Shown: piece after piece, positions 1 through 8,499 of the stretch
Numbering within the stretch: the stretch's first letter is position 1
Layout: every line of letters begins with the position of its first letter
Assembly: GCF_025060895.1 (NCBI RefSeq)
Contig: NZ_JANZKV010000228.1
Span: forward strand, 9,393 to 50,160
DNA length: 40,768 nt
Direction of reading: 5' to 3'
DNA from: Stieleria sedimenti
GTDB taxonomy: Bacteria > Planctomycetota > Planctomycetia > Pirellulales > Pirellulaceae
Notes under the pieces: model-generated
Told to the model about the DNA's origin: nothing
Databases searched by the model: none
Seen by the model: the letters and a program-made list of their open reading frames with translations, nothing else
Program-made: the position numbers and the translations under genes

Positions 1-74
1 CAGCGGCTCACCATTGACTCAGCAGATCCCGACTCAATCGACAGTCCGCAAGCGGGCCGGTTTCAGCCGGACAT

Positions 75-100
75 ACCGGAGGGCTCGCGCCCTACCGCTA
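75..100. repeat. Half copy of the TAGCGG/GCCCTCCGG palindromic repeat
   Basis: This 26-base stretch matches the right arm of the paired repeat seen complete at 25974-26044, 26307-26377 and 30448-30519 (core GGAGGGCTCGCGCCCT, ending CCGCTA). Only one arm is visible here, upstream of the first gene. It is probably a decayed or solo copy of the family. Confidence 0.7.
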
Positions 101-214
101 ACAAAAACACCCCACTTGGCGGCAAAGTAGAAGGCATTGGGGTCGCGTCGGGCTGGTATAGTGTTCGGCAGATCGATCCGTGTTTCCCTCACCCATTCAA
201 TCGAGATCTGCGAC

Positions 215-3145
215 GTGAATCCCCGGTGCTCCTTCGCCCCCAAGCAATTCGTTACCGCCGTCGCGTCACTGCTGGTCATCGGCTGGCTCACCTGCTGCTG
301 CCAGGCCGATGATTTCCCGCCGGTGTTCAACAACGAGGCGAGTTCCGAGGCCAGCCCGATGCCCGCTGCCGAAGCCGCCGCTACGATGACATTGCCCGAA
401 GGTTTCCGGGCGACGGTTTACGCCAGCGAACCCGAGGTGCGCAACCCGATCGCGATGGCCTGGGACGACCGTGGCCGCATGTGGGTCGCGGAGAACTACA
501 CCTACTCAGATCGCACCCAGCACTTTGATCTTTCGCTGCGTGACCGAGTGATCATTTTGAATGACCGCGATGGCGACGGGCACGCGGAATCACGCAAGGT
601 GTTTACCGACAACGTCCAAATGCTGACCAGCGTCGAAATCGGCCGTGGCGGTGTGTGGTTGATGTGCCCCCCGCAGTTGCTATTCATCCCCGATGCCGAT
701 GGTGACGATGTCCCCGACGGATCACCCGAAGTCGTCTTGGACGGTTTCACGGTCTCGCAAAGCAACTACCACAACTTTGCCAACGGACTCCGCTGGGGTC
801 CCGACGGTTGGCTGTATGGGCGTTGCGGCCATTCCTGTCCCGGAAACCTGGGTGTTCCGGGAACGCCGGACGATCGCCGGATTCCGATCGATGGCGGCAT
901 GTGGCGTTTTCACCCGCAGCGAAAGACCGTCGAAGTGCTGAACCACGGCACGGTCAATCCCTGGGGATCGGACTGGGACGCCAACGGCGAACTGTTTTTT
1001 ATCAACACCGTGATCGGCCACCTCTGGCATTCCATTCCCGGCGCCCACTTCATCGAGTCGTTCGGCGAGAGTCCGAATCCCTTGGTGTTCGAGCGGATGG
1101 ACATGATCGCCGATCACTACCACTACGATCGCTCGGGATCATGGACCAACAGTCGTGACGGGGCGGCGAACGATTTGGGAGGCGGACATGCCCACATCGG
1201 AATGATGATCTATCAATCCGACCGATGGCCGCAGCAATATCACAACAAGTTGTTCACGTTGAACATGCACGGCTTACGGGCAAACGTCGAAACGATCAAA
1301 CGTCACGGCGCCGGATATCTGGCCAGTCACGAGCCCGACTTTTTGATTTCCAAAGACCCGTTCTTTCGCGGCATCGAAATCAGCGTCGGGCCCGATGGCG
1401 ATGTTTATGTGCTCGACTGGAGTGATACCGGTGAATGCCACGATCACACCGGCGTGCACCGAACCAGCGGACGCGTTTACAAAATCAGCTATGACGCCGG
1501 CAACAAGCCGAGTCACCGTTTCAGCAAACCGGCCTGCTTGGCCGGTGACGGCGAATTGCCCCAGCTTTGGCGGGATTACCAAGCGGGCAAGACAACGCCC
1601 GCACAGCTACGAAGTCTGCTCCGCGATCCCGATGAACACGTCCGCGTCTGGGCGATTCGGCTGCTGACCGACCACTGGCCGCTGGACACGTTTTTGGGAC
1701 CGCAACGAGATGTCGAGTACCCCAACGACCCCGAAACGCTGGCGGCGTTGAAACGGACCGCGCAGCAAGACCCTTCCGGGTTGGTCCACCTGACCTTGGC
1801 GTCGACCTTGCAGCGTTTGCCGGTCCGAGAGCGAGCCTTGATTGCCAGCGAACTGGTCGCCCAGCCGCGATTCGCCGCGGACCGCGATTTACCGATGATG
1901 GTCTGGTTCGGTTTGATACCGCTGGTCGACCAGGACCCCGCGGCCTTGGCACGGGTCGCGGCGAACTGTCGTTGGCCCGACACCCTGCGTTGGATCACAC
2001 GGGGGTTGGCCACGCGGGTCGAAACAACGCCCGCGCCACTCGACGAGGTGTTGACCGCCTCGCTGAAGATGCCGGCGGCGTTGCAGGCGAGCGTTCTGGA
2101 GGGCATGGCGGAAGCCTATCGCGGCTGGCTGAAAGTCCCCATGCCAAAGACCTGGCCGAGCATCGTTCAAAGCCGAGCGGCGAAAGCCAATCCCGACACC
2201 GTTCGCGAGTTGAACCTGCTGTTCGGTGACGGCCGGGCGATCGACGAATTGAGGGAGCTTGCGATGTCATCCAAAGTTACGCTCAAGACACGGCAATCGG
2301 CGCTAGAGAGTTTGATCGGTGCGCGGCCGGATGACTTGCGCGAGATCTGTGAATCGTTGCTGGATCAGCGTGAATTGAACGCGACGGCCGCCCAAGGTTT
2401 GTCGCGGTTCGACGATCCCGCCGTCGGCGAAAAACTGGCCAAGATGTATCGGCGATTCCACATCAATGACCGCCCCGGGTTAATCGAAATCTTGGTTTCC
2501 CGACCGAGTTTTGCCGCGGCGTTGCTCGATCGCATTGATGCCGATCGAGATCCGATTCCTCGCAGCGACATCACCGCCTTTCACGCCCGCCAGATCCTGG
2601 GGCTCGGTGACGATGGCTTGCGTGAGAAACTGACCGAGTCCTGGGGCGCCTTGCGCGAGTCGCCGGCGGAACGACGCGAGAAAATCGCTGCCGTGAAGAC
2701 AATGCTTTCTGGCGATGTTCTGGCCAAAGCGGATCTGCCGACAGGACGTGCGTTGTTCAAGAAAACGTGCTCGCAATGCCACATGCTGTTCGGCGACGGA
2801 GAGAAGATCGGTCCCGACCTGACCGGCGCCCAACGATCCAGTTTGGACTACCTGTTGGAAAACATCCTCGACCCCAGCGCGGTGGTCGGCAAAGATCACC
2901 GGATGACCATCGTGCTGACCGCTGACGGACGCGTCTTGAACGGTTTGGTGGTCTCCCAAAACGACAAGACGATGGTGATTCAAACCCAATCCCGCCAAGA
3001 AACCATCCCGATCGATTCGATCGAAAACGTCAAAGAAACAACACTCTCACCGATGCCCGATGGGTTGCTGACGACACTGACCGAAGAGCAAATCCGCGAT
3101 CTGATCGGTTATTTGATGCATCCGACTCAGGTCGAATTGGAATGA
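215..3145 (+). CDS. PVC-type secreted cytochrome c / putative membrane-bound dehydrogenase
   Basis: This is a large exported protein of the Pirellula/Verrucomicrobium type. From the GTG at 215 it has about 976 residues. A hydrophobic signal segment ends in an Ala-Asp-Asp-like junction, followed by a propeller-like domain (starting with PEGFRATVYASEPEVRNPIA, as in TIGR02604 proteins). A long alpha-helical, HEAT-like middle follows, then a C-terminal haem domain (TIGR02603 type). The haem motif CSQCH lies near residues 852-856, and Met947 in the sequence SPMPDG is a likely distal ligand. An upstream in-frame start at 137 would add 26 residues before the signal peptide, so GTG 215 fits better. 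The substrate is unknown; relatives are assumed to be periplasmic sugar or alcohol dehydrogenases, but this is not proven. A homologue lies at 8500-11460. Confidence 0.88.
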   Translation: MNPRCSFAPKQFVTAVASLLVIGWLTCCCQADDFPPVFNNEASSEASPMPAAEAAATMTLPEGFRATVYASEPEVRNPIAMAWDDRGRMWVAENYTYSDRTQHFDLSLRDRVIILNDRDGDGHAESRKVFTDNVQMLTSVEIGRGGVWLMCPPQLLFIPDADGDDVPDGSPEVVLDGFTVSQSNYHNFANGLRWGPDGWLYGRCGHSCPGNLGVPGTPDDRRIPIDGGMWRFHPQRKTVEVLNHGTVNPWGSDWDANGELFFINTVIGHLWHSIPGAHFIESFGESPNPLVFERMDMIADHYHYDRSGSWTNSRDGAANDLGGGHAHIGMMIYQSDRWPQQYHNKLFTLNMHGLRANVETIKRHGAGYLASHEPDFLISKDPFFRGIEISVGPDGDVYVLDWSDTGECHDHTGVHRTSGRVYKISYDAGNKPSHRFSKPACLAGDGELPQLWRDYQAGKTTPAQLRSLLRDPDEHVRVWAIRLLTDHWPLDTFLGPQRDVEYPNDPETLAALKRTAQQDPSGLVHLTLASTLQRLPVRERALIASELVAQPRFAADRDLPMMVWFGLIPLVDQDPAALARVAANCRWPDTLRWITRGLATRVETTPAPLDEVLTASLKMPAALQASVLEGMAEAYRGWLKVPMPKTWPSIVQSRAAKANPDTVRELNLLFGDGRAIDELRELAMSSKVTLKTRQSALESLIGARPDDLREICESLLDQRELNATAAQGLSRFDDPAVGEKLAKMYRRFHINDRPGLIEILVSRPSFAAALLDRIDADRDPIPRSDITAFHARQILGLGDDGLREKLTESWGALRESPAERREKIAAVKTMLSGDVLAKADLPTGRALFKKTCSQCHMLFGDGEKIGPDLTGAQRSSLDYLLENILDPSAVVGKDHRMTIVLTADGRVLNGLVVSQNDKTMVIQTQSRQETIPIDSIENVKETTLSPMPDGLLTTLTEEQIRDLIGYLMHPTQVELE

Positions 3146-3146
3146 G

Positions 3147-3246
3147 TTGGTCAAAAAATGGGTTGGTCAAAAAATGGCAGCCTCCGGAGAGAGACTTTCT
3201 TCTGTCTCGATGACTTCATTTTTTGACCACTTAATTTTTTGACCAT
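3147..3246. repeat. Paired direct and inverted TTGGTCAAAAAATGG repeats
   Basis: TTGGTCAAAAAATGG occurs twice in tandem (3147-3161 and 3163-3177). Its near complement occurs twice about 40 bases later (3217-3229 CATTTTTTGACCA and 3233-3245 AATTTTTTGACCA). Transcripts from either strand could fold into a long A/T-paired hairpin. It starts 1 base after the stop of the upstream gene, between two convergent genes, so a bidirectional terminator role is likely (inference). Confidence 0.75.
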
Positions 3247-3371
3247 CAGACTGTCCGCGTTTAATTCCTCGCTGGACAACCGTGGGACCATTTGATCAAT
3301 AGGAAACCACATCAATCGAGACGACGCATGACGGCTCACGTCGGCGAACGGCCTCTGCATCCTCGTTTGAT

Positions 3372-6300
3372 TCAATCGCTCTCCGCCGAGGTTGCGATCT
3401 GATTGATTTGGCGAATCGTCTCGCTCATCACGCGACGATCGACGTCCTTCAAGGCAATGGCGGATTGCTGCGGATCGGCAAACCAAACCTCCTTGATGCA
3501 CACGTGATCTCCATCACCGGGCGGGAAATCAAGTTCTGCGACACTGGTGACACCGGAATGCGGATGATGTTGAGCGTAGGTGAACGGGCTTTCGAACCGA
3601 TCGGAACGCCAGCCCATTTTCAGCAGAATCGCATGGGTTTGGTCTTGCCGAAGTGCATAGTCGGCGAAACGCGTGATCGATGGTTTTGGGGACGCGAATT
3701 CGGCTTTGGTCGGCTGAAAGAGCTCACGCTCGACTTGCGGGATCGCTTGGACCCGATCGGCGAAAGCGTTTCGCCACGCTTTGAGGCTGCCGGCCTCGGC
3801 AAGATCCGAGACATGCGCAATTCGGAATGGAAGATCGCTATTCATTGGAAATTCGGTTCCGTCGACGTCGACCAGCACGAGACAATCGTTGTCCCATCGC
3901 GGCAATCCGATCTGTTGCCCGTGCATCAACAACAGCGATCGCAGTGGCGGACCGATCAGTCCGTCTTGCAGCAACCGTTGCAGTTCAGCGGCTTCGAAGG
4001 TTGCCCCCGTCACCATCGCTTGTTCGAGAGATCGCACCACTTGTCGGCTTTGAGTTTGCAATTCCTTTTGCAGTTTTTTTAGCTTCTGCACCTCCGGCTT
4101 CTTCCCAAGTTTGGCGGGAATCGATTTCTGCGATTTACCGGACTTGGTGACTTCGATGATCGGCTTGCCGTTGGCCTGGACAACCAACTTCATGAGGGTG
4201 TCAGCGATCTCCACCGGTGAGACGGCGTCGATGCGATCTTGAATATCGATCATGGCGAACCATTCCAGTCGTTCGGGGTCGTCCATCCCGGCTCGCAGTG
4301 CGAGTGTCGCTCTCGCTTGTCGATTGACGTCGATCGCTTGGTCGCGTTTGCTCGACTTCAGTCGATTGGCCGCGCGGCGGTGTTCCTGCAGAATCCTCAT
4401 TCGCTCCGCCAGATCGCTTTCGCGCTGCTCACCGACGGCCACCGGAATCAGTGCGAGTGCCTGAACATCGATCCCATTCATCTCCGACTCAATCCGTCTG
4501 CGAAGCTCTTGCCGATCCGTATCGCCCCGCAGTGCTTCGGTGATCGTGCGAATCTGCGTGACGCGTTGCGGCGTCGCGATGGCGGGTAAACACGCTTCCA
4601 GTTCCAACCAATGCGCGGCACTTATTTCTCGCGATGCTCGCTCGAACCATTGGATATCGACGCAGTTGTCCGATTCCGAATCGACATCCGAGTGGTTGGA
4701 CCTGAGTTTCAGCCAAGGCTTATACGCTTCGTCAGGCGACTCAGCGATTTGTTCCATCGTCGGAAACGAATCGCTGCCGCCCCGATTGAAATTGTGCCAG
4801 ACGAAAAGCGCAGGTGTGTAAATCCAATCTTCGCCCGCCTGATGAAGCAACCATTCGACTGCCTCGAGAAGCCCGGTTCGCGACATCGATCGCCCGATCC
4901 ACTGGGCCCATTGCGGCGCAGCGAGGGCGAGTTCCAGCAATCTCTGTTCATCCAGCCGCTTTTCCTTCAGCGCCTGTTTGACGACCGAATCGAACTGTTC
5001 CCAGGTCTCTCCGTAGCCCGGCATGGAATACGCGACCAGTTGCCGAAGGAGCACCGACGCCTTGGTCAACTCATTACGCTTTTGACGATTCCATCGTGAC
5101 AATCTCTTTTTCCCCAAAGCTTGGAGCAATCGCATCAGACGCGCGGTACCGGGGTAAGAACGAATGCGTCCCGCCATTCGAATCGCATCGTCGGTTTCGT
5201 CTGACTTCTGAAACAGGGCCGTTGCGACGGTTTCGTCAATCAATTCGTTCAAGGCTGCATCGTATTCCGCTTCGCGTGGTTGCGCATGCTTTCGAATTCG
5301 CACGGAGTCTTCATCCACATCGGTCGCGTCTTGCAAGGGTTCACCGCCCATGCGTGACGTTCGCCATGTCTCTCGCAGATCGGCGACGGTTGCTTTTCCG
5401 GCACCGAACGCACTGGCGGTGATGTGCATCTGCGGCGGCAGACTCGGCACATCCTCGGCCGGCTTGTCGACAAAGCGAAGCAAATGCCAATATCGTTCCG
5501 CAACCTCGGGTGGAAAGCGGGTTTCGAATCCGACCAAGTAATCATTGATCAATCGATCCCAGCAATCGAGCGCGATCGGCAGTCCCGACGAATGGCGACT
5601 TCGGCATCGTGTCGCAAACGCGTCTGCATCCGCCCGCCAGACGCTTTCGGAAATCGATGCGAGGTAACCCTCGAAATAATCGAGCAACGTCTGCGCGCCG
5701 GCAGCATTCGCATTCTTGCTTGCAAGCCAACACACGACGCCGAAAACATGTTTCGCAACGTCGGATTGCAGAAGCGGATCATCCCACACAAACAAGTCGA
5801 GGTAAGGCTGGCGCTTTTCCGGAAAAATAAAGGCGGTCTTCCGAAACCGGTTCAAGTGCACAATGACAAAGATCTGTTCCAGCACCGTTGACTCACGGAG
5901 GGCAGATTGTTCTTCCGATTCGTACCAGGATTGCCAAACCTCAGCCAACGGGAAATCGTCGTTCAGTCTTGTCGACATGCGGTAACCCTTGGTCGCGGCG
6001 TGTTCGATTGGCAACTCAACCAAGCGACCGCTGCGGACCTCATTATCTTGCACCATCCTGATGCGAACGTCTTTTTGCTGTTCCACTAATTTCGTCAGTT
6101 GTTTGAACGTTTTCGAAATCTGTTGAAAGTCTAATTCAGGTTGATGGGAACAAGGCTTCTTCACCGGCGTGACTTGCGACGCGTCGGTTTGTCGATCGCT
6201 TTCGATCGTCTGCTTTGTCGGCGTTTCCTTTTTCTGTTGCGATTTCGCTTGGGAGAGAAGTCTGTTCGGAATCAATTTGCGAATCTTCCCGATACTGACC

Positions 6301-8180
6301 TTTTCATCTTTGGTCAGTTTTTTACGCGTTGACAGATCGGCCACACGTTGCACCGCCCATGCGGTGGATCGCGCGGCGTTGATCATTTCGGCGAGCATGA
6401 CCTGACCGCCCAAGCGGATTTCTTTCTTGCGTTCTGAAAGTATCGCATCAACGATTTCATGCAAATCTTGCTCTGGGGCATTGGCGGCGATCAACGTTGC
6501 CGCATGAGGTTTGCTGTATTCGTTTTTGACTTCGAGGTAGGGTCGAAGCCAATCGAGGTCAGCCGGAGAAACTCCATCACGGACCACGGCGGCGATCAAC
6601 AGACAAGCTTCTTCATCCGATTTGGAACGCTTGATAAACCCAATGGCCACTGCGCGATCCTCGGGACTTGTGATCGTGCACGATTTGAAGTGTTTTTCGT
6701 AGCCCCCCCAATCTCGATATTCACCCGCACGTGCAGCCGGGTAGTGCTCGATCAGTACGGAGAGTGGTAATCGATCTGCGACAGCGCCAATGATTGCGGC
6801 CAGTTTTGCTTGAGCCTCTTTCTTCGACTTGCTCTTGTCGTCCTCGCCAAGTTCCCCTCGGTGTTGCGATAGCCGCTGTTTCACGCGTTGGACCGTCTCT
6901 AACATGAGATGGCCATCTGTCGGCACCGGGTAATCATCCGGCCACCAGATGGCGAGGGAAGCGACGTTCAGATCTTCGTCGTCGAGTAGCGTCAACCAAA
7001 ATCGCGAGACGGATTCATGCAGGGCTCGGGGAAAGTTGACTTGACGCAGGAGAGCGGCGATCAACATGCGACGGTCCGCATCGACATGTCCGAGAAGTTC
7101 TGACGCTTGCTCGGGTACTTCCGAGGCGTCGATCATCAATGCAGTTATCAATCGAACGTACTCTGCCTCGCTATCGACTGCCGCGGACTGCAAGTTCGAC
7201 GTCGTTTCGCCGACCGCGCCTTCGAGCGTTAGCGTGAAAGGCTCTACCAAGACACAACGGGCTTCAGGATCGACATCGGCTAGTCGCAAGGCCAACCAGG
7301 AACCGATGCATTCGGCAATCGGTTTCTGATTCAGAAGTTGAGTTTCCGATGCGACCCGCAAGACCGCCGCAATCGCCGCCGGACCTCCATCGGTAGCACT
7401 GCGAACGATCGACTCAATTTGAGCCGCGTCTTCGCTACATCGAAGCAAATCGATCAGCAGGTCGTGCGAGCGATCTTGAATGCTGCCCCACAGTGCCCGA
7501 TACACATAGACGCCAGCTTCTCCTACTGGGTGTTTTCCCCGCGCGATCAGAGCGAGTGTTTCGTAGACGTTTTCTCCGCTTGTGGATTCCGTCGCGATGA
7601 CGCAACCCAAGAGCCGACCGACCACATCCTGCTCTCCAGTGGCGTTGTTCGCCAACCCGAACACCCGCAACATCAAATCAGCCGTGGTTTCACGGGTCAA
7701 TCCGGCTCCATGAACGGCAAGCCATTCCGGGGTGACTAAGCCCGCGGGAAAACGGTAGACGACCTTGGCCAGTTCACACAACCAACCGAATCGCACTTTC
7801 AGCGTTGCCGAGTTCAATCGGGGGCATCGGGCGGGCGTCCCCTGCAGCATGGCATCAAATGGCAAGTGCCGGAGCGCCTGCCAAGCGTTTGCGACCTCCG
7901 CCCCCAACTCACCGAAGACTGCTGCAAAGACCGGCTTCAGGTCATCATCGCAGCGATCCCCCATCAGCCGCTGGATTTGCTCGAAATCGTACTTTTCTTC
8001 ATCGTCGCCGCTGCCGCCGTTCTTGTCCAACACTTCCATTCCGGTTTGGATCAAGCATCCGGCGATCGATTTTAGCGCTGGATCGGAAATCTGCGAGGCG
8101 GATTGTTTTGCAGCCACAACACGGTCGCTTGTCGGGCCGGTGACTTGGTGCGTCAGAATCACTTTTTCGAGCGTACTCAA
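3372..8180 (-). CDS. Giant DUF4132-family protein (MolR/YehI-like), function unknown
   Basis: The protein has 1602 residues from a TTG start. Most of it is helical and repeat-like without a recognisable motif. The last about 270 residues resemble the DUF4132 domain: a Lys-rich KLKKLQKEL linker, then QLAPPLRS-like, LPFRIAHVSDL and LFQPTKAEF-like segments. No signal peptide or membrane segment is visible, so it is probably cytoplasmic. The family includes E. coli YehI/MolR, whose biochemical role is not established. The 5' end is suspect. The frame stays open upstream to a TAA at 8316-8318 with protein-like sequence but no ATG, GTG, TTG or CTG other than TTG 8180. An ATG at 8308-8310 lies in another frame, separated by an A5 run (8287-8291). 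The true N-terminus may start there with a one-base length error. It is flanked by two homologous cytochrome genes on the opposite strand. Confidence 0.75.
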   Translation of the reverse strand: MSTLEKVILTHQVTGPTSDRVVAAKQSASQISDPALKSIAGCLIQTGMEVLDKNGGSGDDEEKYDFEQIQRLMGDRCDDDLKPVFAAVFGELGAEVANAWQALRHLPFDAMLQGTPARCPRLNSATLKVRFGWLCELAKVVYRFPAGLVTPEWLAVHGAGLTRETTADLMLRVFGLANNATGEQDVVGRLLGCVIATESTSGENVYETLALIARGKHPVGEAGVYVYRALWGSIQDRSHDLLIDLLRCSEDAAQIESIVRSATDGGPAAIAAVLRVASETQLLNQKPIAECIGSWLALRLADVDPEARCVLVEPFTLTLEGAVGETTSNLQSAAVDSEAEYVRLITALMIDASEVPEQASELLGHVDADRRMLIAALLRQVNFPRALHESVSRFWLTLLDDEDLNVASLAIWWPDDYPVPTDGHLMLETVQRVKQRLSQHRGELGEDDKSKSKKEAQAKLAAIIGAVADRLPLSVLIEHYPAARAGEYRDWGGYEKHFKSCTITSPEDRAVAIGFIKRSKSDEEACLLIAAVVRDGVSPADLDWLRPYLEVKNEYSKPHAATLIAANAPEQDLHEIVDAILSERKKEIRLGGQVMLAEMINAARSTAWAVQRVADLSTRKKLTKDEKVSIGKIRKLIPNRLLSQAKSQQKKETPTKQTIESDRQTDASQVTPVKKPCSHQPELDFQQISKTFKQLTKLVEQQKDVRIRMVQDNEVRSGRLVELPIEHAATKGYRMSTRLNDDFPLAEVWQSWYESEEQSALRESTVLEQIFVIVHLNRFRKTAFIFPEKRQPYLDLFVWDDPLLQSDVAKHVFGVVCWLASKNANAAGAQTLLDYFEGYLASISESVWRADADAFATRCRSRHSSGLPIALDCWDRLINDYLVGFETRFPPEVAERYWHLLRFVDKPAEDVPSLPPQMHITASAFGAGKATVADLRETWRTSRMGGEPLQDATDVDEDSVRIRKHAQPREAEYDAALNELIDETVATALFQKSDETDDAIRMAGRIRSYPGTARLMRLLQALGKKRLSRWNRQKRNELTKASVLLRQLVAYSMPGYGETWEQFDSVVKQALKEKRLDEQRLLELALAAPQWAQWIGRSMSRTGLLEAVEWLLHQAGEDWIYTPALFVWHNFNRGGSDSFPTMEQIAESPDEAYKPWLKLRSNHSDVDSESDNCVDIQWFERASREISAAHWLELEACLPAIATPQRVTQIRTITEALRGDTDRQELRRRIESEMNGIDVQALALIPVAVGEQRESDLAERMRILQEHRRAANRLKSSKRDQAIDVNRQARATLALRAGMDDPERLEWFAMIDIQDRIDAVSPVEIADTLMKLVVQANGKPIIEVTKSGKSQKSIPAKLGKKPEVQKLKKLQKELQTQSRQVVRSLEQAMVTGATFEAAELQRLLQDGLIGPPLRSLLLMHGQQIGLPRWDNDCLVLVDVDGTEFPMNSDLPFRIAHVSDLAEAGSLKAWRNAFADRVQAIPQVERELFQPTKAEFASPKPSITRFADYALRQDQTHAILLKMGWRSDRFESPFTYAQHHPHSGVTSVAELDFPPGDGDHVCIKEVWFADPQQSAIALKDVDRRVMSETIRQINQIATSAESD

Positions 8181-8499
8181 CTTCCAACCTGGTGCCTTCT
8201 TCGACGTGTATTGAAACGCGACGTCCTGTGCAAGCTGGTCGACTGCTTCGCCAGGTACGCCGCGGAGAGTTCCCGTCGCAACCGCTAAAAAGGTGTCGAC
8301 TTGGGAACATCCAGATTACGGTGGTTAGTAGAATAACGGTTCCGCGGTGAATTGTGGGGCAATCAGTGTTGGTGTGCAGGCTTCAGCCGCCCACTGTCGC
8401 TGCGTCGTAGCGACGGGAAATCGCTTAAAGGCTAAACACCAACGGTTGCAGTGAATGGGTCGATCCGTATTTCAGTTTCAGTTTTGACTTGAGTGATGA
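8181..8499. other. Divergent intergenic region between the DUF4132 gene and the second PVC cytochrome
   Basis: These 319 bases hold the probable N-terminal extension of the DUF4132 gene (8181-8310) and the imperfect inverted repeat at 8367-8445. The remainder should contain the promoter of the gene starting at 8500. I could not identify a convincing -35/-10 pair. Confidence 0.5.
8367..8445. repeat. Imperfect inverted repeat of the GTTGGTGT family
   Basis: The left arm GTTGGTGTGCAGGCTT begins at 8368. The right arm AAGGCTAAACACCAAC, ending near 8443, is its imperfect complement. Between them lies a small GTCGCTGCGTCGTAGCGAC-like stem. Related arms (CCGTTGGTGTCCAGGCTTT, 19 bases) occur exactly at 30334-30352 and 40748-40766, so this is a dispersed element. 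Confidence 0.65.
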
